Part shown: in pieces, positions 42,004 through 53,524 of the stretch
How the letters are laid out: each line of letters begins with the position of its first letter
How positions within the stretch are numbered: the stretch's first letter is position 1
DNA from: Sweltsa coloradensis
Taxonomy: Eukaryota > Arthropoda > Insecta > Plecoptera > Chloroperlidae
DNA: 64,000 bases
Assembly (NCBI GenBank): GCA_024449915.1
Contig: JAMZAV010005023.1
Span: forward strand, 36,191 to 100,190
Direction: 5' to 3'
Notes under the pieces: generated by a model
What the model was told of the DNA's origin: nothing
Seen by the model: the letters and a program-made list of their open reading frames with translations, nothing else
Databases searched by the model: none
Program-made: the position numbers and the translations under genes

Positions 42004-42389
42004 CCCTGTCCGGGCATGGGGTAGAATTTGGCCAGAGCATGGCTCTACTAATAGTAAAATGCTAGGAAAGAGATTAAGTTCACTTCGCAAATATCAGCTA
42101 GAAAGAGCGTAGTATATTACTACCCGAAACTAGAGGCGAGCTCTGGCAATCGTCGTCAGGGATACCTTCCTCTTCCTTTGACGAACTTCCCGACGACGAT
42201 GACAATGAAACAACTAACGATGACAAAGACGATGACGACCGCGACGTGAGAAACCCCCCTTCCTCCACTTTCCCCTGGCTTGTTCTTACCAGCATGGGCC
42301 CTTCCTCTTCATATCCCCTAGGCTAGAGTGGTGCATTAAGATCTAATGGTTGACGCGTCCTTAATCCCCCCCCCCACAAAAAAAAAATA
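42004..42389 (+). mobile_element. Family A, full length
   Basis: CCCTGTCCGGGCATGGGGTA to TTAATCC followed by C10 and an A-run. Confidence 0.88.
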
Positions 42390-43080
42390 TAAATTAGTTT
42401 GCACATGAATCATCTGAATTTAGACTGAATGGTCCCAATTTTCAATTCGCGAATTTCGCGATATTCTAGTTAACACCCGCAAACAAGTGGCGAAATTAGC
42501 AATTATGTCTTTAAACGCGAATTAGGTCACGAAATTTCAAACATTTTTTTTTTTAGTTTTGGTGAAGGTACCGGGAAGGTTATCGAAACTAAAATAATCC
42601 TGGTTGGTACATATTATGTTGGAGGTGAAGGGTGATGCAACGCGATTGTGAGATCGTTATAATCTTTTGTACACGAGTGTGCTTAAAATACTTTATATTG
42701 AAAAATGTAAAACAAAGTACCGACATTACACAAACAATGCATAATTTCGTAATTTTGGTGGAGGTGCCGGGTAGTCAAAATTAATCCTGGTAAAAACTGT
42801 CAAAAACTTTGAAAACTGAAGGATCAAATTGAGTTTAAAATTAAAACTGATTCTCTATCATGTGTTCGTTTTTCTTTGAAATTTAATTTATTATAAATGG
42901 TGCTGTAATTTGTGATACTGATAATTAAATACAAGTATTTTTTTACTATCTTATCTGACCGTGACACTGACTTATGAAATTCGTCCTCCTATAATATCTT
43001 TCAGTTCGGCTCGTCAGCGCCTGTCTCTACGTTTACATATAGAACCACCTTAAAACCATGACTTCCGACAGCCCGGAGTG
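42390..43080. other. Unassigned with two repeat F blocks
   Basis: TTTTGGTGAAGGTACCGGGA (42556) and TTTTGGTGGAGGTGCCGGGT (42751) are direct repeats 195 bp apart, each followed by AATCCTGGT. Otherwise AT-rich. Confidence 0.4.
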
Positions 43081-43084
43081 AAGT

Positions 43085-43370
43085 TATTCATCTCGACTCT
43101 CACGTAAAGAAGAGGTGGTATTGTCCAGTATTAGAATAGGCCACACACGTCTAACTCGCGGATGCCTCTTAACTAGAGAAAAGGTTATTTCCAGATGTGA
43201 TACATGTGATTGTACATTGAACCGTACATCATATGTTAGCAGAATGTACCAAATATGATGCCTTACGCAATTTGAACTCTATCAATCATATGAAACTTTT
43301 ATCACATTATAACGGCGACAGACTTTCTAAATTTCTCATCCGAAGTAATATTTTTAATATCTATGCCGTG
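43085..43370 (+). pseudogene. LINE-B C-terminal fragment
   Basis: TCGACTCTCACGTAAAGAAG, GGCCACACACGTCTAACTCG, a frameshifted knuckle (GTGATTGTACATTGAACC) and a truncated tail. No 3'UTR. Confidence 0.7.
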
Positions 43371-43974
43371 AAACGACAAAATATTAAATACGATCGAATG
43401 GGGGCAAATGTTTTGGTTTGAACAAACTCTCCTTATATATGTGGATATTTCTTACATTGTTGACCGAAGCCTAGGACCTAGGCCGACAATATGTATCGTT
43501 TGCGGTTTTGATTTGAATGCCAAGGACGTACTTACGTCTGAAAACTGTATTGTGGCCTTGGACCTAGGCTACACTTACGTCAGTAAGGCTTAAACAAGGC
43601 ATATCTCAAATTTATTTCGCACGAAAATGTCAGTGACGCCTGCGCAACACTATATAGTACAATAATAAATTAAAAGTAAGTCGTTTTAAAAGACTAGCGC
43701 CCTGGGCTTATATGATTGAAATAAAATTGAAGTTTGACGTTTCGTCTGTCATTTGTTAATTGCAGCGTCACTGCACATCGATAATCTACTGACCGTATTA
43801 AGATTGCAGTGCTTTAAGTAGTTTCACATTTGAGCCGCCCTCAGCGCGCAGAGCGTTAGATTCCGTATTGACTTGGGAGTTGGGGGACCTCAACCTCATT
43901 AACGGTGAAACTTCTTTATCGACTCTGATGTTAGTAAATACTGCGACGCCATGGACTTCCTGAATCGCCCGTAT
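43371..43974. other. Unassigned stretch
   Basis: Short CCTAGGACCTAGG-type palindromes at 43470 and 43563, as near 14995. The 61-codon ORF is not convincing. Confidence 0.4.
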
Positions 43975-44345
43975 ATGATTAGGTCAACTTGCGTAGAAAT
44001 CTTGACAACTTCCGTCAATAAGGCGGTGAGGGAAACATTTTTAAAACGTTATGCACTGTCAATTGTTTTCTTGTGTTCTTGGACGAGAAAGACGTGCGTG
44101 GTCTTGTGAATTGTACTTTTTGCAGAAGATAGTGACAAATACTGACTATTTATTGATGTCTTAATATTAACCATGTATATTGAGATCTTACAGCAAGAAT
44201 GAAGCAAACTGAGGTTCTATTATTCACTTTGTTCGAAGATTAACTCGGTCCAAAGTATTGGTTTGATGACATTGGCATTTTCGTATGTCACGATTCTGTT
44301 ATCTTCGCCTAGGCCCAACATAATCTAGCCCAGAGCATGGCTTTG
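43975..44345 (+). repeat. Dispersed repeat G, copy 3 (longest)
   Basis: Combines the parts found separately at 13800-13955 and 15985-16235 and runs into the variant Family A head CAACATAATCTAGCCCAGAG. Confidence 0.78.
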
Positions 44346-44408
44346 ATAATCATTATAAATGACATTATACACCATCATTTTCTTTTCTTATATTTACACT
44401 TACAAAAT

Positions 44409-44769
44409 CCCCGTCTGGGCCCGGGGTAGAATTGGCCCAGAGCATGGCTCTGCTAATCGTAAAAGGCGATTCAAGAGAAAAAGTCTACCTCGCAAACATC
44501 AGCTAGTAAGAGTGGAGTATATTATACTCCCCGAAACTAGAGGCGAGCTCTGGCAATCTTCGTCGGGGACCTGGCCCTCTTCCCTTGACGACCCCTCGAC
44601 GACGATGACGACAATGACATCACGAACGATGACGAAGACAATGACGACCACGACGTGCGAACCGAGGGGTTCTGACCAGCATGAGCCCTCCTCCCCCCAC
44701 CCCCCACCCCCTAGGCTAGAGTGGTGCATTATGACCTAACGTTTGACGCGTCCTTAAATCTAAAAAAAA
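44409..44769 (+). mobile_element. Family A, full length
   Basis: CCCCGTCTGGGCCCGGGGTA to TTAAATCTAAAAAAAA; hairpin region shortened to GGGGTTCTGACCAGCATG. A 126-codon + ORF crosses it but is not conserved between copies. Confidence 0.9.
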
Positions 44770-45060
44770 GTCAGTAGCCATTCTGCTATCTACGCCTGGG
44801 CCGAACATAATTAGCCCAGTGCATGGATCTGATGAACATAAAAGGCGAGACAAGAGGAACTTTTATCTCGCTGACATCAGCTTTAATGAAGGGGAGTATT
44901 TAACTTTCAGAGGCGAAATCTGGACGTTGACGTAAGGGATTTCTCCCTTCCATTCCCTCAACCGTGGCTGGTTTTGACCAGCATGGGATTCTCCTCCCCC
45001 CATCCCCTAGACTATAGTGTGGCCCATTATGAACTAGCGTTTGAAGAGCCCACCAAAATA
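44770..45060 (+). mobile_element. Family A, variant-head subfamily
   Basis: Head GGGCCGAACATAATTAGCCC; no GAC tract; ends GTTTGAAGAGCCC. Same architecture as 16200-16430. Confidence 0.75.
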
Positions 45061-45380
45061 ATAAGCTATTCAGTGCCACTCTCGACTTACCTTGGCCTTA
45101 CCTTAGGTTGGCTCTGACCATCATTGGATTATCTTTCCTTATATCCTCATACCCAGTCTAGGCCCAAGGAAAAATTTGGCATAGACCATGGCACTCCTTA
45201 TCGATCACGGCGAGAAAAGAGGAAAAGTCCTTCACGCAAACCTTTGCTTGTATGTTACTCTCTGAAACTAGACTCAAACTCTGGCAATCGTCGTCAGGTT
45301 AACACCTTTACCTCCTTTTGACGACAGCCCCGACGACGACAACAATCATGAAGTCAAGAACGATGACAAAATTTATAACG
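45061..45380 (+). mobile_element. Diverged Family A pieces
   Basis: 45105-45150 spacer-like; 45152-45380 from CCCAGTCTAGGCCCAAGGAA to AACGATGACAAAATTTATAA. Confidence 0.65.
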
Positions 45381-45650
45381 ACCCCGTCTGGACTCAGGGT
45401 AGAAATTTCCCGGAGCGTGGCTCTGTTAATCGAAAAAGGCTACTTAGAGTAAAAGTCTATTTAGCAAACATCAGTGAGACTATAAAGGCGAGCTCTGGCA
45501 ATCGTTGTCCTTGACAACCATTACAACACGAACGATGACAAAGACGATGACGACCACGACGTGAGAACACCCCAGTTTCTCCATCTACCCGTGGCTGGTT
45601 CCGAAAAGCATGGGACCGTACTCCCCATTTCCATATTCTAGAATGCACAC
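45381..45650 (+). mobile_element. Family A, no 3' loop
   Basis: CCCCGTCTGGACTCAGGGTA to CCGAAAAGCATGGGACCG; internal GTCGTCGGGGAC block deleted. Confidence 0.75.
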
Positions 45651-45754
45651 GTTCCATTCCTTACTGTTTCAACGAAAGCAGCTATTTAATTATTTTAATC
45701 AAGATCTCTTGAATTTTATTATTCGTATTACTTAGACAAGAATAACAAAATAGA

Positions 45755-46105
45755 CCCGAATTGGTTTCGGGGTAGGATATGGCCAAGAACATTGCTCTTA
45801 TAGTAAAATTCGTATAAAGAGAAAAATATCATTTCACAAACATCCGACTAGTAATTATAGAGTATTACTTCCCGAACAAGAGGCGAGCTCGAGGCGTTGT
45901 CATCAGGGACCTCTATCCCTTCCCTTGACGACCTTCCTGACGACGACGACAACTAATACCAGACGAACGATGACAAAGACGATGACGTCCACGACGTGAT
46001 AACCCTCTTTTCCTCGTCCTAACCGTAGCTGGTTCTGACCAGTAAGGGGATTTTACCCCCATATCCCCTAGACTAGAGTGGCGCATATGACCTGACGGTG
46101 ACTTG
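45755..46105 (+). mobile_element. Family A, diverged full length
   Basis: CGAATTGGTTTCGGGGTAGG to GGCGCATATGACCTGACGG; terminal loop shortened. Confidence 0.75.
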
Positions 46106-46580
46106 CGTAGGAATCTCTACCTCGCAGAGAAAAGGTTGTTCCCAGATGTGACACATGTGATGCACCTTCAAGGCTCTACAGAACCCTGTATTATATCGAT
46201 GCGTTGCAGTGTTTTCGTAGTACCGTTGTATCAAACGACGCAATTAAGATATTCCGATATTATTTTTTTATTATACTCAGTAACGACGCCTAACATCACC
46301 CGTGTTGCACGTGTTGTAAAACACACAACGCAACACGTAGCTCAGCTTGAAACGTTTAGTTGAGGTGGAGCAATAAAAGGCACTTAAACCTTGTCGTCAA
46401 TTTTGGTGCCATCTGTGAATCAGTAAATAATATTTCTTTTGCTATTACTAAGATCTGTATAATTTTCTTTTCTTGTTATAAACTTTTAAAACAATATAAT
46501 CACCAAACATACCATATCACAGGCAACACAATATGACCTGACCGGTTGAAGCACCCTAGTTTCTCACGTCGTCATAAAGA
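46106..46580 (+). mobile_element. LINE-B fragments around an unassigned insert
   Basis: 46112-46160 coding (CAGAGAAAAGGTTGTTCCCA, GACACATGTGATGCACC); 46170-46415 unassigned; 46420-46580 3'UTR end and hairpin (AGGCAACACAATATGACC). Confidence 0.6.
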
Positions 46581-47634
46581 ATATGGTCAGGGGAGACGCC
46601 CCCCCCCCCCCAGCCAATGCGGGACAAGCTCGCACAGTCCCGGAAGAAGAGTTTTAAGTTGGTTTTTATAACGTGTGTTAATGGTGACTGTTGATGATTG
46701 TTGTGATTGCAAAATTATATTTTATGTTTTGTTGTTTGACTTGTCATTAGATTTTTCATTTGTATCTAGGTGCCCGTTAGGGCGCCGCAGCCAAGCCGCG
46801 GTGCGCTACACACTCAAGCACCTTATACACCAAGCAGAGTTGGGGTGATTTCGAGGTGTTACCCAGCCGTCATGTAACGTGATGTGAACTTGAAAACTAT
46901 CACAATCGAGGGGATTTAGGTACCTGACAACACATGCCAAATTTTATGGGGTACGATTATTCCTTCTTGGTGAAAAAAATGGCTTGAAACATGCTCAAAA
47001 TCACTTTAAGGATGTTAGCTACTGCACTACTACTGACTACTACTGCCTACTACTGCTAACATCTAATACGTCGGCCCGCGATTCTGACCAGACGGGTGGG
47101 GACTACAATGTTCATATTTTACATGGACATTAAGCTTAAGGTTATAGAAATATAGTCTCTTTTGAAAAAAAAGTTGAAAAAGTTTGTTGGTAGCTTCCAA
47201 ATAAAGTTTTAAAATAAGCCTTAAACACTTGGCATACAATCAACAAGTAACCATAGTTACTTGACACTTGTTGACGGTACAAGCAGAGTTAGGCGGGAAA
47301 GTGCGATACGTAAACAAATGGCGGACATTAAAAATTTTTCTCTTTGTGTGGAACGAGAAAAGGTGTCATTATACTCTCATAAAACAAATCAGGAACCGTC
47401 CTGGCCTAGGCCCGATGTAGAAAATTATTTATAATACAACAGTGTAGGTCTAAAGTTCCATAGGCTAAAGACTAGATAAATAAATACTTACATTACATGT
47501 TGACAAGCCTAGCCAACCCTAGACCAGCACAACCAATTGTTCTGACAAACTTCCCGCACAAATAACTAGTTTTGATTACTAAAAGCCTAATTCAGATAAC
47601 CAATAGTATGATTGTCCACCTAGGATTTACAAAA
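46581..47634. other. Low-repeat stretch without recognised gene
   Basis: No Family A or LINE-B pieces for over 1 kb. Contains a C11 run at 46600, ACTGACTACTACTGCCTACT near 47030 and GTGATTTCGAGGTGTTACCC. It may be single-copy host DNA. Confidence 0.4.
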
Positions 47635-47937
47635 ATGTTCGGAAATAATACACATATTCTTTTCTTTTTAGCCATATTTATAGTCATGATCAAAAGTCAG
47701 CTTGCTGCTACACACAATGTCAAAGCGAGGTGTCGAATATTAGCGTGCTCATCTGTTTGTTTACATAATTGCAACAATCAAATCATTTCATGCAACTCGT
47801 CTTTCGATTGGCCCGCGTTTATGAAGGCACTGCCATCTAGAATAAATATAGAACGTTTTCGAGCTCTTTGGTACGCAAATCTTTTTAAAGTGTCTGGATT
47901 TCGTGAACCTGATACTCTTTCAACTCAAAACCCATGA
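47635..47937 (+). CDS. Hypothetical small secreted Cys-containing protein or first exon
   Basis: From an ATG at 47635 (preceded by AAAA) the frame gives 100 residues. Residues 7-24 (ILFFLAIFIVMIKSQLAA) form a hydrophobic core followed by small residues, like a signal peptide. A cysteine cluster CRILACSSVCLHNC and a further C follow, then a hydrophilic tail. In the low-repeat part of the window. An upstream in-frame extension to 47572 exists. It could be an initial exon whose donor site I cannot place, or chance. No family recognised. Confidence 0.25.
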   Translation: MFGNNTHILFFLAIFIVMIKSQLAATHNVKARCRILACSSVCLHNCNNQIISCNSSFDWPAFMKALPSRINIERFRALWYANLFKVSGFREPDTLSTQNP

Positions 47938-48237
47938 CGTTTTCCAAGATACCGTTCAAGAATACCAATTTCTTCGAAAACGAAAACGACTTCGTTTTCA
48001 AAATTGCGTTTTCAAACTCATCTCCCACGAACTCAGAATTGGGGTCCAGTCCTTTTACCCGTCGTTATAACCATGGTTATATCACCTATACCCAGGATGT
48101 ACATGAATCCGGGTCTAGATATTTTACATCCTATTGTCTATTGTTATTGCTAATACCATAGAAATTAAATCAACTTTGATAAAATTATTATATTTCAACA
48201 AAATAATTTTACAATGGAACTTGAAAAAGTAATGAGA
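47938..48237. other. Unassigned spacer
   Basis: A 75-codon ORF overlaps the previous one by 4 bases in another frame; no support for it. Confidence 0.35.
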
Positions 48238-48660
48238 TCACACACATAACAACAAAACTTGTAGAAATACAGCCAAACCTTACACACTCAAAAGAAATGA
48301 GATCTTAAAAAAGGGCCAAGCTCATCTGCCCTTCCACATTTGCGCATTCTTAATTCATAAACGTACAGTGTCCATAACAAGCATCCTCGAAAAGCTTGGC
48401 AAAATAAAATTTGCATGTTTATAACGTTTTAAATTAATTAGAAAAAAGAACTTGGTTGAACTATTACGTTTTAAATTAATAATCGCAAATTCTATTTTGC
48501 CAAGCTTTTCGAGGATGCTGTTATGGGACACTGTACGTTTATGAATTAAGAATGCGCAAATGTGGAAGGGCAGATGAGCTTGGCCCTTTTTTAAGATCTC
48601 ATTTCTTTTGAGTGTGTAAGGTTTGGCTGTATTTCTACAAGTTTTTGTTATGTGTGTGTC
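48238..48660. repeat. Large inverted repeat, ~200-bp arms
   Basis: Arm 1 (48238-48440) and arm 2 (48458-48660) are inverted and nearly identical: CTTGTAGAAATACAGCCAAA, GAAATGAGATCTTAAAAAAG, CTCATCTGCCCTTCCACATT and CATCCTCGAAAAGCTTGGCA all recur as complements, with only a few single-base indels. The loop is ~20 bp (AAAAAGAACTTGGTTGAAC). A transcript from either strand would fold into a long hairpin. No coding capacity. Confidence 0.92.
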
Positions 48661-48784
48661 AAGAGTACATGCGGGTGTAGGCCTAAGTGTGACCCTGCAG
48701 CGTTAACCCTGAATTTTAATACGGTATCCAGAAAAATGTATATTTATTTTGGGTATATGCCATATTCACGTATATCCCCATGAC

Positions 48785-48988
48785 CCCGTCTGGGCCCGGG
48801 GTAGAATAGGCCAGAGCATGGCTCTGCTAATCGTACAAGGCGAGAAAAGTCCATCAACATCTGCTGGAAAATAGGGTGGTTAATTACTCCCCGTACGACA
48901 GGCGAGCTCTAGCGTTCGTCGTCGGGGACCTCTCCCCCTTCCATTGACTACCTTCTCGACGACGGAGACGAGAATGACGTAAACAACA
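48785..48988 (+). mobile_element. Family A 5' half
   Basis: CCCCGTCTGGGCCCGGGGTA to GACGACGGAGACGAGAATGA, then broken by the minus-strand LINE; a diverged GGCTTGTGCTGACCAGTATG at 51850 is the likely continuation. Confidence 0.8.
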
Positions 48989-49354
48989 CTTATATATTTT
49001 ATTATTTATATTTTATTTTATTGCCACCAACAACAGAGTTACCTCCACAAGTGCGATATAGGCATTTCATAAAATTAGCTAATACTAAAGCACAAAAAAT
49101 AAAAATGATATCAAAAATCAAACAACATCTAAATATGTCTCAGGTGCACAAAAGAACATTATACTAAACGAAATGCAAAAAAATAAAATAAACTATGACG
49201 ATTACAAAAGTTATAAACCTCAAGAACATATTTTGAAGAAATAGATTTTAAAACATTGAAAGTTTAGGTGATTAATGTCAAGATCAGGATGGATGACAAC
49301 TAATTGGTTATACGTATGTTGGATCCGGTTTTATTGGTGAATTACTAAAAATGT

Positions 49355-50703
49355 CTAGTCTGCTTCTGGAAGATGGAAAGTCTGAAGGTTTCGTGTTAGT
49401 CTAGCAGGCACGTGAAAATGTACTGAATGAAGAAACTGAGAGTCAAAATAATTGTGCAGAAGCTTATACAGAAATATTAGATCAGTATGCTGGCGACGAT
49501 TTTCGAGTGATACAAGATTCTTGCATAAAGTTAAATAGTTGCATCTATGATAAGTAACATTGGTCTTGTAGCAGACATGCTTAACGAACTTCTGCTGAAT
49601 ACGTTCAATGCTACGATTTTGGTAATGTGATGAGGGTTCCATATGACACTTGCATAGTCAATTTGAGGTCTTATTAAAGCCACAAAAAGCTTCCTGAAAG
49701 TGCCAATGGAAAAGTCTTTTGTGCAATTCCTTTTCACAAAGCCGAGCATTTTAAGGACCTTCGGGATGACAAGCTGTAGGTGATTATTGTATGAGAGATC
49801 ACTAGACAGTTGTACACCTAAATCACGGATAGTATTCACCTTCATTAGCGGAGAGTTATCAAGCTGGTAAATGAAGTCAATATTACCTTTCCTTTTAGTA
49901 GTAAACGTAATAAAATTACACTTAGCCACATTTAGGTTAAGCTTCCATGACTTACACCACGTAGAAAATGCATCAAGCTCCGTTTGGAGAGACTCGCAGT
50001 CCTCAATATTGTTGATGCGTTTGTACACTTTCAGGTCATCAGCAAACATTAAACATTTGCAAGTTTAAAACATGACGGAACGTCATTAACAAATATGTGA
50101 ACATTAACGGTCCCAGAATCGACCCCTGGGGCACTCCAGATGTAACAGATTCAGGTGAAGATTTTCCGTCATCAATAACAACGCTTTGCAATCGACCTGA
50201 CAAGTAGTTGGAGAGTAGATTCAAAATATCTCCCTGGATCCCGTAGCCACGCAATTTCAGCAAAAGAAGGTTATGGTCAACGCTGTCAAAGGCTTTGCTG
50301 AAATCAGTATAAAGAGCGTCCACCTGCTGATCCCCATTATTGATGTGAAATGCAATGTCCACTAGTGTATTGAGCAAGGTTTCGTGACGGTTGACCTTTT
50401 CTTGACAAAGCCATGTTGTTCCGGTGCAATATGATTAGCAACATGATTGTATATGCGTTTATGGAGGATGCTTTCAAAAACCTTGGAGAATGTCGATAAT
50501 AACGATATGGGTCTGTAGTTCGTCACATTATACCTGCTACCCTTTTTTAGTATACGAGTAATAATTGCAGGTTTCCAACGAGTAGGGAAAGTTCCACATT
50601 TTAATGATTTGTTAAATAGGGCAGCCAATGGTTTTTGATAACGCTCTGCTACAGAACTTGATGACGTTAATTGGTATATTATCAGGACCAGGCGTTTTTC
50701 CAT
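49355..50703 (-). pseudogene. LINE reverse transcriptase, frameshifted
   Basis: Three overlapping frames on the minus strand. 50703-50362: PTRWKPAIITRILKKGSRYN, NYRPISLLSTFSKVFE. 50377-50039: LYTDFSKAFDSVDHNLLL and SGVPQGSILGPLMF. 50049-49531: FADDLKVY (catalytic FADD), KCNFITFTTKRK, DLGVQLSSDLSYNNHL and RPQIDYASVIWNP. Then 49642-49355: IERIQQKFVKHVCYK and RRQHTDLIFLYKLLHNYFDS. RT motifs 1 to 7 and the thumb are present in order. Frame changes at about 50370, 50045 and 49600 break it. Confidence 0.82.
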
Positions 50704-51287
50704 TTTTCAGATTTTGTAGGCAATCCTCTACTTCCTTTGATGTAATAGTAAAGTTGCACATATCTTCTGTTGAGTACTGTGGAGCAGATGGCGGCTCATG
50801 GCATCCACAGACGGCAGAAGGAAGGTGGTTTTTAAAAAGTCAGAAAATAGTTGGCTGCATGAGGTTGTGTCGCTAGCTTTTCTTTCATTATATTTTACTT
50901 CAATGGGAATGCGTCTAGTTCTTTGTTTTGACGTATATAACTCCACAACCGAGTGGGATTATCTGCTAAAGATGTATCTATTTGCTGTATGTATGCTTAT
51001 AATTAGTTTCTTTCACTCTTTTAAAAAACAGTTCGTTTGTTGAAATTCAACTCTAGCGGCATCAAGCTGAGTACGTTTCCATGCCCTATGTGCACGGTTT
51101 TTGTTTTTAAGTGCAGCTATTGTATCATTATTGAACCAGAGTGGGCATTTCCTACGGTTTGTTTTCACTTTTGGAACTGTATCTTCAATAATTCCTGTCA
51201 ATACATCGTAAAAAGACTCACACATACGATCAACATCGTCAGTACCAGTGCTTATAGAGGTCCAGTCAGCGTCCTCTAGATTTTTAC

Positions 51288-51773
51288 TCAGTACATGGAG
51301 GTTACATGTCGCCAGCGATACATCATACGATTTTTTGGTTTGGAATTAACCTGTGAATTAGGTAATGTTATCTCAGAAGTAAAAGCTTGGTGGTCAGTGA
51401 GAACTGCAGGTTCTGTGAGCTCTACAGATACTGTTAAGTCAGGATTATTAACAAAGATGAGATCAAGGAAATTATTATTACAGGTAGGAAATGAATTTTG
51501 TTGGCTGAAGCTAAACTCACTAATAATTTCATAAAACGCAGTAACTACTTGAGAATTTCCTTCAGAGATGGGATAGAGTTCAGCGTTTTTATCTTGATAA
51601 GATATCCATGAAATCTGAGGCAAGTTGAAGTCTCCACAGAGAAGTAAGTTATCCATAGGTCGAAGACAGGACTGCACTCGTGTTAAGGAGGCGTGTAACC
51701 TGTCTATTAGTTCAAGAGAAGGAGGTGGCGGCAGATACACACATCCAACTAGAAGTTTAGAGTGTGAATTCAA
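51288..51773 (-). pseudogene. LINE AP endonuclease domain
   Basis: LLVGCVYLPPPPS, LLLCGDFNLPQISW, FLDLIFVNNPD and LTDHQAF are the central and C-terminal motifs of APE-type LINE endonucleases (GDFN and the final D-H pair are catalytic; the usual SDH is TDH here). The N-terminal third is beyond the open frame. The link region continues at 51225-51013 (KCPLWFNNDTIAALKNKNRA, the conserved PWxNxxxxxxxxxRxRAxR block). Confidence 0.75.
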
Positions 51774-51849
51774 CTTTACTTCAACCCAGATTATTTCACA
51801 ATCCTCACATTCAAGATCCTCACGTCGCTTGAACTTACCCTATACAATA

Positions 51850-52370
51850 ATGTGGCTTGTGCTGACCAGTATGTGAATTTTGCCTCCCATATTCTCTCGA
51901 CTCTCACGTCGAGAAGAGGTGGTATTGTCCAGAATAAAAATAGGCCACACACGTCTAACTCACGGATGTCTCTTAACCAGAGAAAAGGTTATACCCAGAT
52001 GTGATACATGTAAGAATGTACCAAATATGATGCCTTGCGCACGTAATTTTATCTCTCCCAATGTTATGAAGAACTACTATCATATGATAAAGGCGACAAA
52101 CTTTCTAAATTTCTCATCCAAAGTAAGCTTTTTAGCCAAATTTTATTCACACCATACACATTTCTTTAAATTATTTATTTTCATTTACATAAATATCTTT
52201 TGTTTTGCTATTACTCACACCAACAGCATTTTATTTTGTTATGTATACGCTTAGAAAACAATCTTATCATCAAACGCACCATTAACTCATCTCATGAACT
52301 TTCATTATCACAGGCGGCGCAATATGACCTAACCGGTTGAAGCGCCCTAGTGTCTCTTGCCGTTGTACGG
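51850..52370 (+). pseudogene. LINE-B 3' end, fused to Family A upstream
   Basis: 51850-51892 is Family A spacer (CTGACCAGTATGTGAATTTT). At 51893 it switches to LSRREEVVLSRIKIGHTRLT. The knuckle region lost ~25 bp (CDTCKNVPNMM). 3'UTR and hairpin GGCGGCGCAATATGACC end at GTCTCTTGCCGTTG. Confidence 0.75.
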
Positions 52371-52462
52371 TGGTTTTATTAATGGCCTGTAAGGACACAC
52401 CCCTCCCACCGGCTAGCATATACGGTCAATGAGCTTACAAGCTTGGTCTACAAAATCTCCAT
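52371..52462. other. Unassigned short spacer
   Basis: Nothing recognised. Confidence 0.4.
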
Positions 52463-52845
52463 CCCGTCTGGGCCCGGGGTAGAATTGGCGCAGAGCATGG
52501 CTCTGCTAATCGTAAAAGGCGATTCAAGAGAAACAGTCCACCTCGCAAACATCAGCTAGAACGAGCGGAGTATCTTACGCCCCGAAACTAGAGGCGAGCT
52601 CTGGCAATCGTCGTCGGGGACCTTGCCCCCTTCCCTTGACGACCCCCCGGCGACGATGACAATGACACAACGAACGATGACAAAGACGATGACGACCGCG
52701 ACGTGAGAAACCCCCCATCCTCCCTTTTCCCGTGGCTGGTTCTGACCAGCATGGGCCCCTCCTCCCCCATCCCCGCCCTTAGGCTAGAGTGGTGCATTAT
52801 GACCTCACGGTTGATGCGCCCTTTATCCAAATTAAACAAAATACC
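52463..52845 (+). mobile_element. Family A, full length, close to consensus
   Basis: CCCGTCTGGGCCCGGGGTAG to CTTTATCCAAATTAAACAAA. The stem reads GGTGC...GCGCC, intermediate between the GGCGC/GCGCC and GGTGC/GCGTC types. Confidence 0.9.
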
Positions 52846-52859
52846 AAAACTAAAAAAAA

Positions 52860-52980
52860 AAAAACAGTATAATCATCAAATACACCATAAACTAATTTCA
52901 TTAACTTACATTTTTACAATATCGCAGGCGGCGCAATATTACGTAACCGGTTGAAGCACCCTAGTTCTTCACGTCGCCAT
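52860..52980 (+). mobile_element. LINE-B 3' terminus
   Basis: AGTATAATCATCAAATACAC, ATCGCAGGCGGCGCAATATT, CTTCACGTCGCC. Confidence 0.65.
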
Positions 52981-53004
52981 GTTTTGTCTTAACCCCACAT
53001 ATCT

Positions 53005-53375
53005 TGTCTGGGCCCGGGGTAGAATTTGGTTCAGAACATGGCTCTGCTAATCGTAAAAGGCGATTCAAGAGAAAATGTCCACCTCGCAAACATCAGCTAG
53101 TAAGAGGGAGTATATACACCCCGAATCTAGAATCGAGTACTGGCAATCACTGAAAATCAGGTATATAATTGAGTGGGTAGACTCTTAATATTATTTGTTT
53201 TATTTTATTTAATACAACGAATGATGACAAAGACTATGACGAAAGCGACGTAAGAAACCTTCTTTCCTCCTTCTCTGGCCGTGACTGCAGGTTCTGACCA
53301 GCACGGGTCTTATCTCACGACATCCCTTTGGATAGAGTGGTGCATTGTGACCTTACGGTTGACGATTCCTTTAAC
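53005..53375 (+). mobile_element. Family A interrupted by a repeat D-type fragment
   Basis: Head CTTGTCTGGGCCCGGGGTAG to TACTGGCAATCAC; insert 53152-53217 (TGAAAATCAGGTATATAATT, GAGTGGGTAGACTC), the complement of 59835-59885; then AACGAATGATGACAAAGACT to a variant 3' end matching 18205-18322. Confidence 0.75.
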
Positions 53376-53394
53376 TTTATTAAACTTATCGTCA

Positions 53395-53495
53395 CTTAAT
53401 ATTATAAAATCCACATATTCAATTTTTAACTCACAATATCAAATGCAGCGCAATATGACCTAACCGGTTAAAGCGCCCGAGATTCTCTTGTCGTA
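53395..53495 (+). mobile_element. LINE-B 3' terminus
   Basis: ATATCAAATGCAGCGCAATA, GACCTAACCGGTTAAAGCGC, TCTCTTGTCG. Confidence 0.6.
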
Positions 53496-53524
53496 CTTTT
53501 TGTTAAATTTCACAATTGTTTTCT

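Larger units (their letters stand above)
48990..51845 (-). mobile_element. Jockey-superfamily LINE, EN and RT regions, decayed
   Basis: 2.8 kb on the minus strand with endonuclease at high coordinates and reverse transcriptase below, ending in an AT-rich 3' end near 48990. It lies inside a Family A copy (48785-48988 and 51850 on). ORF1 is absent. Several frame breaks make it inactive. Confidence 0.82.

Noticed and set aside
44359..44739. Long + and minus ORFs crossing Family A copies (also 3777-4106, 8223-8633, 18437-18709, 37977-38228)
   Set aside because: The same region is frameshifted between copies, is open on both strands at once, and the peptides are low-complexity translations of the GAC/GTC tract. 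Copy comparison argues against coding.
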